This document shows, piece after piece, positions 1-8,068 of a stretch of DNA of 14,436 nt (positions are counted from its first letter, which is position 1; every line of letters begins with the position of its first letter). Origin of the DNA: Hondaea fermentalgiana (lineage: Eukaryota > Sar > Bigyra > Thraustochytrida > Thraustochytriidae); assembly GCA_014084085.1 (NCBI GenBank), contig NPFB01000037.1, forward strand, positions 118,723-133,158, read 5' to 3'. The position numbers and the translations under genes are program-made. Below the pieces are notes generated by a model, which did not search any database, was not told the DNA's origin, and worked only from the letters and a program-made list of their open reading frames with translations.

Positions 1-519
1 CAGTTCAGGAACTACGTACTGCGCAATATCCTCGGTGGCCCAGTCACAGCGTTTTTTCACTTTGGCGTCTGTGCCGGGCATGAACGTGACTTGTTCATTG
101 GCGTAGTGGACGCGGCCTTCGCGAGAACCATCATTGTTTATCTCAAGGACCTTGATAGTTGTTCCTATGGTGATCTTTTCGGAGAGGTCTCGCGAAACTT
201 CAAAGAGCTCGACGTCCGGGACCAAGGCACCACTAAGCACGTCTTCGTAGATGGCTTTGACGGCGCGAAAGGAGATGCTACGAGGATCGATGATGGCGCG
301 GGCCTCGGCTGGGAAAACTTCGTGCCCCGGGCCGCTCTGATTGCTCGCGACGAGCTTGCGTTCGGCTTCTTGGACGACTTCAGGGCTCGGCGCAAGACGA
401 AGGGACTGTCTGCGAGGGTTGCCATCGACAAAAGGAACCGCCTCGAGCTGCCGCTGGCTGAGGCGCTGGCTCCGGTCCTTACTCAGGCGCTGCGTGCGCT
501 TGGCGTCGCGTGAGCTCAT
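1..519 (-). CDS. N-terminal part of an unrecognised protein (3' end outside window)
   Basis: The minus strand is open from an ATG at 519 to the left edge: 173 codons with no stop, so the C-terminus is missing. An in-frame TGA lies about 27 codons upstream, and this ATG is the first in frame after it, with A at -3. The first ~60 residues are basic and polar (many R, Q, S) and look disordered. A folded segment seems to begin near residue 68 and includes an alternating hydrophobic stretch around residues 116-146 (ITIGTTIKVLEI, then GRVHYANEQVTF). That stretch could be a small beta-barrel of the chromo-barrel/Tudor type, but the resemblance is weak. I do not recognise the family. Frame length and balanced codon use support a real gene. 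A 3-codon uORF overlaps its start codon. Confidence 0.6.
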   Translation of the reverse strand, partial: MSSRDAKRTQRLSKDRSQRLSQRQLEAVPFVDGNPRRQSLRLAPSPEVVQEAERKLVASNQSGPGHEVFPAEARAIIDPRSISFRAVKAIYEDVLSGALVPDVELFEVSRDLSEKITIGTTIKVLEINNDGSREGRVHYANEQVTFMPGTDAKVKKRCDWATEDIAQYVVPEL

Positions 520-527
520 GTTCGCAT
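516..527 (-). promoter_or_regulatory. Three-codon upstream ORF overlapping the start of the left-edge gene
   Basis: On the minus strand an ATG at 527 begins ATG-CGA-ACA-TGA. Its TGA (518-516) overlaps the ATG of the main frame (519-517) as ATGA. The uORF start has A at -3, so scanning ribosomes could use it. The sequence is certain; whether the transcript contains it is not known. Confidence 0.4.
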
Positions 528-1249
528 CTTGCAGGTTTGCTAGTTTGCCTTGGCAGCGGACAGCAGGTCACGAGAGCTCGAGAACTTGAAGAGAACCTGT
601 CGCGCTGAAAAGTGCCAAGGGGTGCCCGAGGAGGGTAGGTAGGAAGGGAGCCGGGGACAACGCACCAGGTGCGTTGGTGCTTGCGCGGCGAAAGGGGATT
701 GGTCGCGCCGCGCTCCGCCGACGCTCTGCCGTATAGGCGAAACTATTGTTGCAAGTCTGTTGACTGGTGAACCACAGCCGGCACGTGCAAGTCTTTTTTC
801 TTCGTTTTCTTTGTTGCCATCCACTGACAGCCACTACCGGTGGCATCGTGAATGTAAGGTTTCGATATGCGCTGCGATGCGCGAGAAAGCAAAGCAAGGG
901 GCTGTCTCTGCCGGACGCGGCGGGGCGCAGCTTGAAACAGTGTTTGGGAAATGCGTTTATGGCGCTTGTAGCATTAGTTTAAAGAATAGGCATTCCGCAA
1001 TTTTGGTCAATTGAGCTTGGACACCTCTTTCCCCTCTGCCCCTGAAGTCTCGTTGCAAGGCTACTCTTGCCTTCCAGCAACATTAAGCCTCCGTTACGAA
1101 CAGAGAAGGAACCTTGCAGATAAAAGGAATCATGAAAAGGAAAAAGAAAAGAAAGAAGGGAAAATGGGAGAGTCGGAGAGACAAAATGAATGTTGGCACC
1201 ATTATTCAATAGTTTGCGTCGCTTGCAAGCTCATACTGCGGGTCATCCG
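520..1249. other. Intergenic region between two minus-strand genes
   Basis: No convincing gene. It must hold the 3' UTR of the SAM-domain gene (right part) and the promoter and 5' UTR of the left-edge gene (left part). About 1133-1187 is almost pure purine on the plus strand (AAAAGGAAAAAGAAAAGAAAG-like), i.e. a pyrimidine-rich tract in the minus-strand transcript. A palindromic E-box-like GCACGTGC lies at 781-788. Open frames here start at non-ATG codons or are antisense to the SAM gene. Confidence 0.6.
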
Positions 1250-2605
1250 TCAGAATGCTGCGTCAAAGTCCCATCCAGAAACGTCAATGTTTCCTGGAAT
1301 CAAACTCGGCGGTGGTCCATGTTTTTGTTCTTCATTCGCTTTCCCTTCCATTGCCTTACCTTCTTTGCGACCAGACTTGAGAGGGAACGCGAACCCTTGC
1401 GGTCGCTCTTCTTCGCGCGGACTTGATTCCTCAGCATGCCTTCCTGGGCATGCAGATTCAGGAAGCGATGCTGATGTCGCATTCTTTTTCTTCAGATTTG
1501 TCTCGTATGCCTCGAGCATAGCTTGCACCTTTTCTGACCGCTTGGCACGCGCACCTTGCTTGTGCGTCTTGTAGTCAACAACATCAACTCTAGAGGCCGC
1601 CCCACCGGAATTACGCCATTCCTGGACAGCTTCCTGAAATGCGCGTCTCTCGGCCTCTTCATCAAGCACACCATGAAGGGCGGCAGGCTGATCCGACTTC
1701 CCCTCTCCCTCGACAGCATTTGCTCCGCCTCTGGCGCTTTGCACGACAATTTCTCGAAGTGCAGGCCCATCTTCTGTGGATCCATCCTTGGCTGACTTGG
1801 CGCGAGTTTGCGACTGCGATTGTGCCTTTGTTGTGCTGCTGCCACCATTTCGCCACTCTTCCACGGCTCGTTTGAAGGCCTCGTGCTCCGCAGCCTCGTC
1901 CAATAATCCGCCTTGATACCCGCCTCCACCACTGCTGCTTGTGGCTGAAACCGGGACTTGTCGGGGACTCGACTGCGCTGCATCGTGCGCACCGGCGTCA
2001 GCGTATTGGGAACGGCCGCTACGAAGGGGCTGTAGCTGCCGCGAACTTGGTCTTCCGTCAGTGCCTGGATCAATGCAGCGTTTCAGACGTGCTACTTCTT
2101 TGAGAAGAGCCTTCCGATGAGCCAGCGCATTTATGTTCATATAGTCGAGGTCGTCGACACCCAGCTCGAGCAGGACAGCCCCGTCGATCTCATTTTCAGC
2201 GAAAATCTTTTTGTATTTTTCAAGTCCGAGAGAGTGCAGCCACTGTTGCACATCAGATTTCGTCCATTCGGGGCATTCATTGCCACGAAGTATGCGCTTC
2301 TTGGGCTTTGTCGAGGCGACACACGAGCCTTTTGCGTTGCCCTTGGCAGCGCGTGATGCGCCCTTTGTGCTTTGGGATCGCGATCCGCCTCGGACGTCGC
2401 TTGCAAAGGCGCGCAAGGACCCTTTGTTCGTCGATGCGCTTTGCCAAATGGGTCCTGCGCCAGCTTTGGTGGACGGAGCCTTGGCACGCTCGCGCTCGAG
2501 CGAGTTACGCAGTTTATGCAAGTTCCACTCCATTTGCATGCTTTCTTCGCGAAGCTTGTCCGAGGGCCTCGTCTGCTGCTGCGTTCTCGCCGCTCCCCGA
2601 GGCAT
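1250..2605 (-). CDS. SAM-domain protein with a duplicated acidic-aromatic motif
   Basis: 451 residues, ATG at 2605 (A at -3) to TGA at 1250. A sterile alpha motif spans about residues 113-176: WTKSDVQQWL, then GLEKYKKIFAENEIDG, the L.LGVDDLDYM core, and HRKALLKEVARL as the last helix. SAM domains usually mediate protein-protein oligomerisation and sometimes RNA or lipid contact. The first ~110 residues are basic and rich in S, A and K, beginning with a short helix-forming segment (residues 15-42). Two copies of a ~21-residue motif follow at about 235-255 and 314-334, sharing LDE.AE..AF..AV.EWRN.G. A charged region (350-435) leads to a conserved-looking tail ending GWDFDAAF. Partner and localisation cannot be read from sequence. 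The gene is divergent from the ankyrin gene. Confidence 0.9.
   Translation of the reverse strand: MPRGAARTQQQTRPSDKLREESMQMEWNLHKLRNSLERERAKAPSTKAGAGPIWQSASTNKGSLRAFASDVRGGSRSQSTKGASRAAKGNAKGSCVASTKPKKRILRGNECPEWTKSDVQQWLHSLGLEKYKKIFAENEIDGAVLLELGVDDLDYMNINALAHRKALLKEVARLKRCIDPGTDGRPSSRQLQPLRSGRSQYADAGAHDAAQSSPRQVPVSATSSSGGGGYQGGLLDEAAEHEAFKRAVEEWRNGGSSTTKAQSQSQTRAKSAKDGSTEDGPALREIVVQSARGGANAVEGEGKSDQPAALHGVLDEEAERRAFQEAVQEWRNSGGAASRVDVVDYKTHKQGARAKRSEKVQAMLEAYETNLKKKNATSASLPESACPGRHAEESSPREEERPQGFAFPLKSGRKEGKAMEGKANEEQKHGPPPSLIPGNIDVSGWDFDAAF
1598..1675 (-). repeat. Second copy of intragenic protein motif (SAM gene)
   Basis: Encodes about residues 311-336 of the SAM protein, including LDEEAERRAFQEAVQEWRNSG. 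The spacing to the first copy is about 79 residues of low-complexity sequence, which suggests an old duplication where only the motif stayed conserved. Confidence 0.75.
1838..1909 (-). repeat. First copy of intragenic protein motif (SAM gene)
   Basis: Encodes about residues 233-256 of the SAM protein, including LDEAAEHEAFKRAVEEWRNGG. It matches the copy at 1598-1675 at 14 of 21 aligned positions. The alternating hydrophobic spacing suggests a short amphipathic helix ending in W-R. Confidence 0.75.
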
Positions 2606-3184
2606 TGTCGCTAATGTCTGCCAACCTAAGCGAGTAGCTCAGAGCAGATCAGAGCAGCGCAGAGTAGTGTAGAGCAGAGCAGCACACAGCAAAGCAAGCG
2701 CTACTGCTAGGCGATGCAAACGTCCAGGCGGGCTTTACTTTTGTCACGCCTCCTTCCTTGCCTTCCTTGCTGCCTGCCTGCGCGCCCGCGCGCCCGGGCA
2801 ACGGCCGCCTCTCGCTCACAGCGTGCACGCCTGCCTCGCAATCTGATGGCCGCGTCTCGCGACTCGCATCTCGCGTGCACGGCGATCCCGCGCACACCAA
2901 CTTTCCCATATAGCCGTTGTTGTGCCTCTTATCCGTGTAAGAAAGGGCCCGAAGAGGTAAAGTCCAGTATGAGTGGCAGTTCTTCGAGCAGACCCTCCAC
3001 GCGAGCCCAGCAGATCGGGATCATCGGCCAGCCAGCCCTGCGCAGCGTGTCCGAGCGTGTTGGCTTGCGGACGTTGCTTTGCGACTCGACTCAGCTAGCG
3101 CTCTTGCGCTGCAGCATAACTTCGGTTGCCCGCCTGGTTGAACGGGCAAGTAGAGAATTTTTCGAAGCGAAAAGGTCGGCAGCC
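2606..3184. promoter_or_regulatory. Divergent promoter region between SAM and ankyrin genes
   Basis: Both flanking genes point away, so this stretch should contain both promoters. 2641-2683 is a degenerate array of AGAGCAG/AGCAG units. 2748-2800 is rich in CTTCCTTGC and CCCGCGCG runs. A CATATAG sequence lies near 2911. The ankyrin frame stays open on the plus strand back to an in-frame TAG at 2708-2710, with further ATGs at 2714, 2846 and 2969, so part of this region may be coding. Confidence 0.5.
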
Positions 3185-3233
3185 ATGACGGATGGTGGCG
3201 CCGCTGCTCCTGCCGGCGGCGATCTTGAGCAAG

Positions 3234-3286
<53 letters not shown>

Positions 3287-3955
3287 GAGGAGGAAGGACA
3301 GCCACCCGCAGCCCCCTCGATTGTCATTGGTATGGCCGAGGAGAATGATGTCGAGGGCGAGGATGGAAATGTCGTGCACACGCACTACACTCTCGATGAA
3401 TTTGCGGCGCTTGCCCAGCGCATGAACAATGTTGGCGTCGATGAAAACGAGGATGATAACGACAATGACGAGAATGCAGGGAGCAGCAGCGCTGCGGAAG
3501 GGATAAAACTGGGCGACGCGGCGTTCGCAAAGGCTGCCGAGTCTGACAACAATCTCGTTCTTCTTGCGACAAATGGCGACCTCGAGGTTCTCAAGGCGCT
3601 CTTAATTTCAGGAAAGGCCGACATCAATGCTGGAGATGAACAAGGCTACACTGCTCTGATGGCTGCCGTTTCTTATGGTCAAACTGAAGTCACCAAATTT
3701 TTGTTGGAGCAGGACGGAATCGAGGTCAATCAAGGAGACAACGATGATGAAACAGCCATGCATTATTGCAGGGACGTTGAATGCATGAAGTTGCTACTGG
3801 CGCATGGTGGAGACCTTAGTCATGTAAGCAGTGAAGGTCTCACGCCATTAGAGGTACTTCAGGAGGAACTTGACGACGAAGACTTGTTGCGGTCCGGCAA
3901 GGAGGGTGAGCGCGTCCGGGCGCTTGTATCATTTCTTGAAGAACAGAGCAAATGA
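3185..3955 (+). CDS. Acidic ankyrin-repeat protein with polyglutamine tract
   Basis: 256 residues from the ATG at 3185 (context GCAGCCATGA) to TGA at 3953. Residues 18-33 are 16 Gln, followed by EEEE. Residues 51-97 are strongly acidic (DENEDDNDNDEN). Ankyrin repeats fill the C-terminal half: about 120-151 (NLVLLATNGDLEVLKALL), 154-186 (GYTALMAAVSYGQTEVTKFLL) and 188-216 (DETAMHYC...CMKLLLAHGGDL), then a partial fourth (EGLTPLEVLQEEL) and a helical end (RVRALVSFLEEQSK). Ankyrin stacks bind protein partners; the partner here is unknown. The layout recalls small fungal ankyrin proteins such as yeast YCR051W, but this is only an impression. In-frame ATGs at 2714, 2846 and 2969 could add up to 157 residues; the 2969 start would add 72 residues rich in S, R and L. 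I chose 3185 because the downstream sequence looks like a normal N-terminus. Confidence 0.85.
3236..3283 (+). repeat. Uninterrupted (CAG)16 microsatellite, polyglutamine
   Basis: Sixteen identical CAG codons with no CAA interruption, immediately followed by GAG-GAG-GAG-GAA. A CAA and a GAA precede it. A pure tract is a sign of a slippage-prone, length-variable locus. Confidence 0.97.
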
Positions 3956-4268
3956 GTGGCCGTGCAATCGACAAAAGCGACAAGCATGCCAACATCCCCT
4001 TTCCTTCCCTATGCCTCCTTTCAACAAGGGTAAAATCTCCGATTTGCAACAACAATGTTAGAAAAATCATTTTTCGATCAAAAATCAAGCTTTAGTTGCA
4101 GGAGTCGCGTGGGGCGTGCGTACGAGCATAGAGAGCTTGTTATTTGATCAGTAAACGAAAGAAGTCGATTGGCGTTGTTTGGGCCTTCTTCAATACTTTT
4201 TCTTTTCTGAAAAGGAAGAAACAAAAGACAAAATGATGCTGTTGATCGATTTGATTCTCTCGAACCGT
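3956..4268. other. Convergent 3' region between ankyrin and kinase genes
   Basis: 313 bases, visibly richer in A+T than the flanking genes, holding both 3' UTRs. No reading frame of note. No AATAAA on either strand; AAATAA occurs on the minus strand around 4140-4146. Short A/T-rich inverted sequence is present near 4063-4087 (ATTTTTCGATCAAAAAT). I see nothing else. Confidence 0.6.
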
Positions 4269-6317
4269 CTAGTTTTGTTCAACTCTTGAAGTGGTGCCGC
4301 CTTTACGCGTCAAAGGAGGCAACGCGCCCCTCGACGCTCCGGATCGATTACTTCCACTTGTCGATGGTCTTCGCTCCAAGAGCTGAACGGTTTGAAGGCG
4401 TTTGCCGCTCCCGGAAGAACTCGAGCTGCTTGACCGCGGTCTTCCGTCCTCTGCAATGTTTGATTTGCTCCCAACTCGATCACTGGACAGTAGACGGCGA
4501 TGGGATTGATGTCCATTCCGCGGCTCGTGACTTGCTGCGCTTTGTGGGTGGTTTGCAGAATTCTTATGATGGGGAGTCGGCACGGACACTTGGCCGTTTG
4601 CACGCGTTGATGAAAGTGGCGAACCAGGAGGCGAAGCTTGCGGCGACGCAGAGGAAGGAGACGAGGTGGTAGATGAAGTGCCGTGAACACCGCGGCTTTG
4701 AACGCGAGCAGACGAAGAAGATTTTGCCAAGGCCGAGGGGGATGTGGCGGGCGATCGTGCTCTCGATAAGCTCCGCGAGCTGGTCGAGATGGGCGATCTC
4801 GAAGTCTTTGGTTCATCCCCGGATGTTGTGCGAGCTGTCTTGATCGGTGAGACGAATTCGTTGAGATCTTTCTCGCTTGGTTGCGGAGCGTCGCCGCGCG
4901 TGTGGGGAAGACCGCGGTCGATCCAGGACATGAGGCGAACTTCGGAAACAGTCATACGTTCTTCTGGGTTCGTATTGAGCATACCAGCAATGAGCTGCTT
5001 GAACGACTCCGAAACGGATGCGTCGGCGCTCTCCCACGAGTATGTGCCCCGACGAATCTTTTCAGAGACCTCTTGAAACGTAGATCCAGAAAAGGGAAGA
5101 CGTCCGCACACCATGGTGAAGAGAATAACGCCCAACGCCCAGACATCGCGCGGCGGTCCCGCGGTTTCTCCTGCTGCAAAGACTTCTGGAGCAATGTAAG
5201 CAAGGCTTCCAGCCGTGTACTCGGAGGTCTGGCCAGGATTGCACAGCTGAGAGAGTCCAAAATCCGTGATTTTCACTTGAAGGCCCAAGAGTCGTTTTCG
5301 GCGGGCCGCGAGAGGGTCCTCCGTCCCGATGCTTTGTCCATCGCCAGCAGTTTCATTTGAAGCCGCGGAGGGATCGTGGTGGTCCCCGATGCTTTCATCA
5401 ACCCTGGATGGAATGTTTCGCCCTGTGGTTGGCTCAACAACCGGGTCCGTGGCGTGCAGTGCGAGATGAGGGTCTTGCGTTTCTGCAAGCAAAATGTTCT
5501 CAAGTTTGAGATCGTAGTGAATAATGTGATGGCGGTGGCAGTACGTGACGCCCTCGAGAATCTGTACAAAGATGCGGGAGGCAAGGTCCTCTTCAAGAGG
5601 CCCTTCCTCGACAACCTCTTTGAGGTCACCTCCACTTGCAAACTCAAGAGCAAGTACCATGTCATCGGGCGTCTGGATAACGTGCAGTAGCTTGATGACA
5701 TTTGGATGATCGAGCGAGTTCAGGCACTGGATCTCTGTAAAGACGCGCTCTGCATCCTGCGTGCTTCCCATTTGGTTCTTACTGAGAAATTTGAGCGCGA
5801 CCTTCTCGTGGGTCATGATGTGTGTTCCGATATGTACTTTTCCAAACGAGCCGCTGCCGAGAAATTTACCAAGAATGTAGCTGCCAACGCGTTCTTGGGA
5901 TGCGCCGCACCCGATTGTGCCAGTTTCGCTGGCGTTATCGTCGCTGCCCAGGAGAGCATCGCCATTCTCGTCGCATCTTGCAGTCTCCTGCGCTAGGCCA
6001 GTACCGTTTACGTCCTGGTCTTCGTCCGTGACAATGTACAGCGCTTCACGATTGTTGACAAGGACAAAGTCGTCAACAACGTCACCGTCCACATTGAGAA
6101 CTTGGCGCGCCTCATTGACGTTCAGTCTCTCGGCGGCCTTTTTTAGAAAGGTTTGCAGGGTCACCTCGGGGTCGATGTAGAGCGCGACGCCGAGTTTGGG
6201 GTCCGGCGTCTGTCCGATTCGCAAAAGTGTTACGTGCATGTTCATGCCCATGCCCATCTCTCCGCCGCTTCCGCCTCCGCCGAGGCTGCCAAAGAAGTCA
6301 TCGTCATCGTCCATCAT
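4269..6317 (-). CDS. CAMK-type protein kinase with N-terminal DCX/KHA-like domain and HYD catalytic motif
   Basis: 682 residues from ATG at 6317; GCCACCATGATGG is a near-ideal start, whereas the frame upstream to 6350 has only a TTG. No ATG lies in the preceding ~200 bases of the minus strand. Residues ~28-98 resemble a ubiquitin-like doublecortin or KHA domain (LRIGQTPDPKLG, YIDPEVTLQTFLKKAAERLN, VDGDVVDDF). The kinase domain spans ~147-466: GSGSFG (154-159), Lys176 in VALKF, Glu195, HYD (267-269) with Asn274, DFG (352-354), APE (376-378), DVWALGVILFTMVCGRLPF. Asp269, Asn274, Lys176 and the DFG Asp are kept, so activity is expected, but the HRD Arg is Tyr. About 70 residues are inserted at 277-346. 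The last ~210 residues are Ser/Pro/Arg-rich and disordered. The fold is CAMK-like (SNF1/DCLK region of the kinome). The DCX-then-kinase order recalls DCLK, but orthology is not shown. Confidence 0.94.
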   Translation of the reverse strand: MMDDDDDFFGSLGGGGSGGEMGMGMNMHVTLLRIGQTPDPKLGVALYIDPEVTLQTFLKKAAERLNVNEARQVLNVDGDVVDDFVLVNNREALYIVTDEDQDVNGTGLAQETARCDENGDALLGSDDNASETGTIGCGASQERVGSYILGKFLGSGSFGKVHIGTHIMTHEKVALKFLSKNQMGSTQDAERVFTEIQCLNSLDHPNVIKLLHVIQTPDDMVLALEFASGGDLKEVVEEGPLEEDLASRIFVQILEGVTYCHRHHIIHYDLKLENILLAETQDPHLALHATDPVVEPTTGRNIPSRVDESIGDHHDPSAASNETAGDGQSIGTEDPLAARRKRLLGLQVKITDFGLSQLCNPGQTSEYTAGSLAYIAPEVFAAGETAGPPRDVWALGVILFTMVCGRLPFSGSTFQEVSEKIRRGTYSWESADASVSESFKQLIAGMLNTNPEERMTVSEVRLMSWIDRGLPHTRGDAPQPSEKDLNEFVSPIKTARTTSGDEPKTSRSPISTSSRSLSRARSPATSPSALAKSSSSARVQSRGVHGTSSTTSSPSSASPQASPPGSPLSSTRANGQVSVPTPHHKNSANHPQSAASHEPRNGHQSHRRLLSSDRVGSKSNIAEDGRPRSSSSSSSGSGKRLQTVQLLERRPSTSGSNRSGASRGALPPLTRKGGTTSRVEQN

Positions 6318-6545
6318 GGTGGCTTCTTGCTCGCGTTGTGCGCGTTGCAATCAATCGAGCGAAATGCCCGGGTGAAGAAGCGAGCGCGACCCGCTCACGC
6401 GACGATAAATCCCTTGCGTCGCGCTACGTACGCCCTTGCGTGCCTGCTTGAGAGCCTGCGCTCTTCTTGCGTGAAGGCGCGCGACTCGACGTCAAGAATT
6501 TCTACGCGGCGCAAGGCAGCGCAAGGGAGCACAAGGCAGTGCAGC

Positions 6546-6610
6546 GCGACGCGATGCGACGCGACGCGACGCAACGCGACGCAACGCGACGCGACGCGGC
6601 GCGGCGAGAC
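6546..6610 (+). repeat. Pentanucleotide array (GCGAC)n
   Basis: Thirteen consecutive 5-base units, mostly GCGAC with variants GCGAT, GCAAC, GCGGC and GAGAC. Degenerate related sequence (GCGCAAG, GCACAAG) continues leftward to about 6510. Lies 230-290 bases upstream of the kinase ATG. Confidence 0.9.
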
Positions 6611-6736
6611 GAGAGTCGTCGCTTTACAGCCTTCTATTTATTTCTCTCGCGGTGTCCTCCGCGCCCGCGGCCACGACCCGGCCCGCGGCCGCCGCTTTTT
6701 CCCTTTAGAAGAAGGAGCACAAAGGCAAAGGAGAGC

Positions 6737-6760
6737 AAGGAAGGAAGGAAGGAAGGAAGG
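6737..6760 (+). repeat. (AAGG)6 microsatellite
   Basis: Six perfect tetranucleotide units within a longer purine-rich stretch (about 6711-6795). Confidence 0.92.
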
Positions 6761-7269
6761 GGAAAAGAAAGTAAAGACCGAGAAGAAGGAAAGTCCACTT
6801 GGACCGGAATGGACACACTCGCGCCGCCGCACATCCGCCGCGAGCTGCGGCCGTCCTCGCGTCCTCCTTTCCTCTCTACCTGCCTTGAGCTGGCGTCACG
6901 TTTGGCGAAGACTTCGCTCTACCTCCGGCCAGCACCCTTCCCTTCCCCGTGGAAACTCGCGCGCGCCTTGCAGTCGACGGCGGCGGCATCGACGTCGATG
7001 TCGATGCGCGCGGCGCTCGGTCCTCGCCACTTCAATTCACAAAAACGAACTTTTCCCCCACAGTGCCCGACGCCGTGCACGAGATGGATGCGATGGCGCC
7101 TAGTTTGAGGGGGCGGATGGATGGTGCAGGTGGCGCGGCCGCGCTGCAAAGACGATCTTGGCTGCAAGGAGCTGTGGCTACAGCGGAGACTACGCCGAGA
7201 TACAGTGTTGCGCAGTTCCCCCGCGCCGCGCTACGCCGTGCTTCGTTGTGTTGAGGGGGTTTTATTCTT

Positions 7270-7315
7270 ATCATCATCGTCATCATCATTATCATCATCA
7301 TCATCATCATCATCA
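7270..7315 (+). repeat. (ATC)n microsatellite, imperfect
   Basis: About fifteen ATC-type triplets broken by single variants near 7279 and 7290. Its translation produces poly-His, poly-Ser/Met or poly-Asp strings in different frames, which explains the odd short ORFs around it. Confidence 0.92.
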
Positions 7316-8068
7316 CTATCGGGTTTGCTTGTCGTTGCCTGGTGCACGAAAGGGGGCGAAGACATGACGCGACGCGCAAGCACAAAGACAATCGTGAGAT
7401 CGTTGAGTTCGAAAACAGCATGCGCACGTGCATCTCCATGTCGGCAGAACGTCGGGTACGCTGCGTCGACATGCATCACTTCACAGGCACAGCAAGAGCC
7501 ATGATCTTCTGTTGATGCGCCCGATCCTGTCACGTTGCTCAAGAAGGAAATTTATCCTGGCTAGGATTCTTCGTCCAAGATGCAAGCTACTTTCCCCGAG
7601 CTCCATCATCTCGTCCTCTCGCATCGCTCTCGACGCAGCCGACCTCTCTCATTCGACCCGAGCCTAGCCTTCCATTCTCCCCTCGCGCTCTTTCCCCCCT
7701 GCCCCTGCCGTACGAGTATACGACCTCATGGCTTCGCGTTCCGCGCCCTCGCCCGTCCGGTTCTCCCGCTCCTCCTCCACCAAGACATTTCAAGGCGCGG
7801 GTTCCGGACTCCCTGTCGCTTGAACAGATTTCCTCCCTGCGAGGCCGCCCCTCGCGAGGCCGCAGACCCCGAACCGCGACGGGCGGCTCGCGCGCGCTCG
7901 CACGCGCACTCGCAGCCGCCGCCGCCGCGCCGCCGCTCGGAGCCCGGCCGGCTGCGCGCCGGGGCGGCGGGCGCGATCGATCGGGGGGGAGCGAGCCCTG
8001 GCGAGGGAGTCGTTCATTCATCCATCCATCCATCCGCGCAGACCGCCTTCGACGGATACGAAGACGAG

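Noticed and set aside
1011..1574. Plus-strand frame of 187 codons
   Set aside because: It starts at TTG and is antisense to the SAM gene and its 3' region.
6318..6350. Eleven-codon N-terminal extension of the kinase
   Set aside because: The upstream codon is TTG, while ATG at 6317 has an ideal Kozak context.
6467..7108. Plus-strand frame of 213 codons upstream of Deltex
   Set aside because: It starts at TTG and mostly reads the GCGAC and AAGG arrays (RDATQRDATRRD, KEGRKEGR).
7032..7542. Overlapping minus-strand frames with poly-Met or poly-Asp
   Set aside because: They are produced by the (ATC)n microsatellite and show no conserved features.
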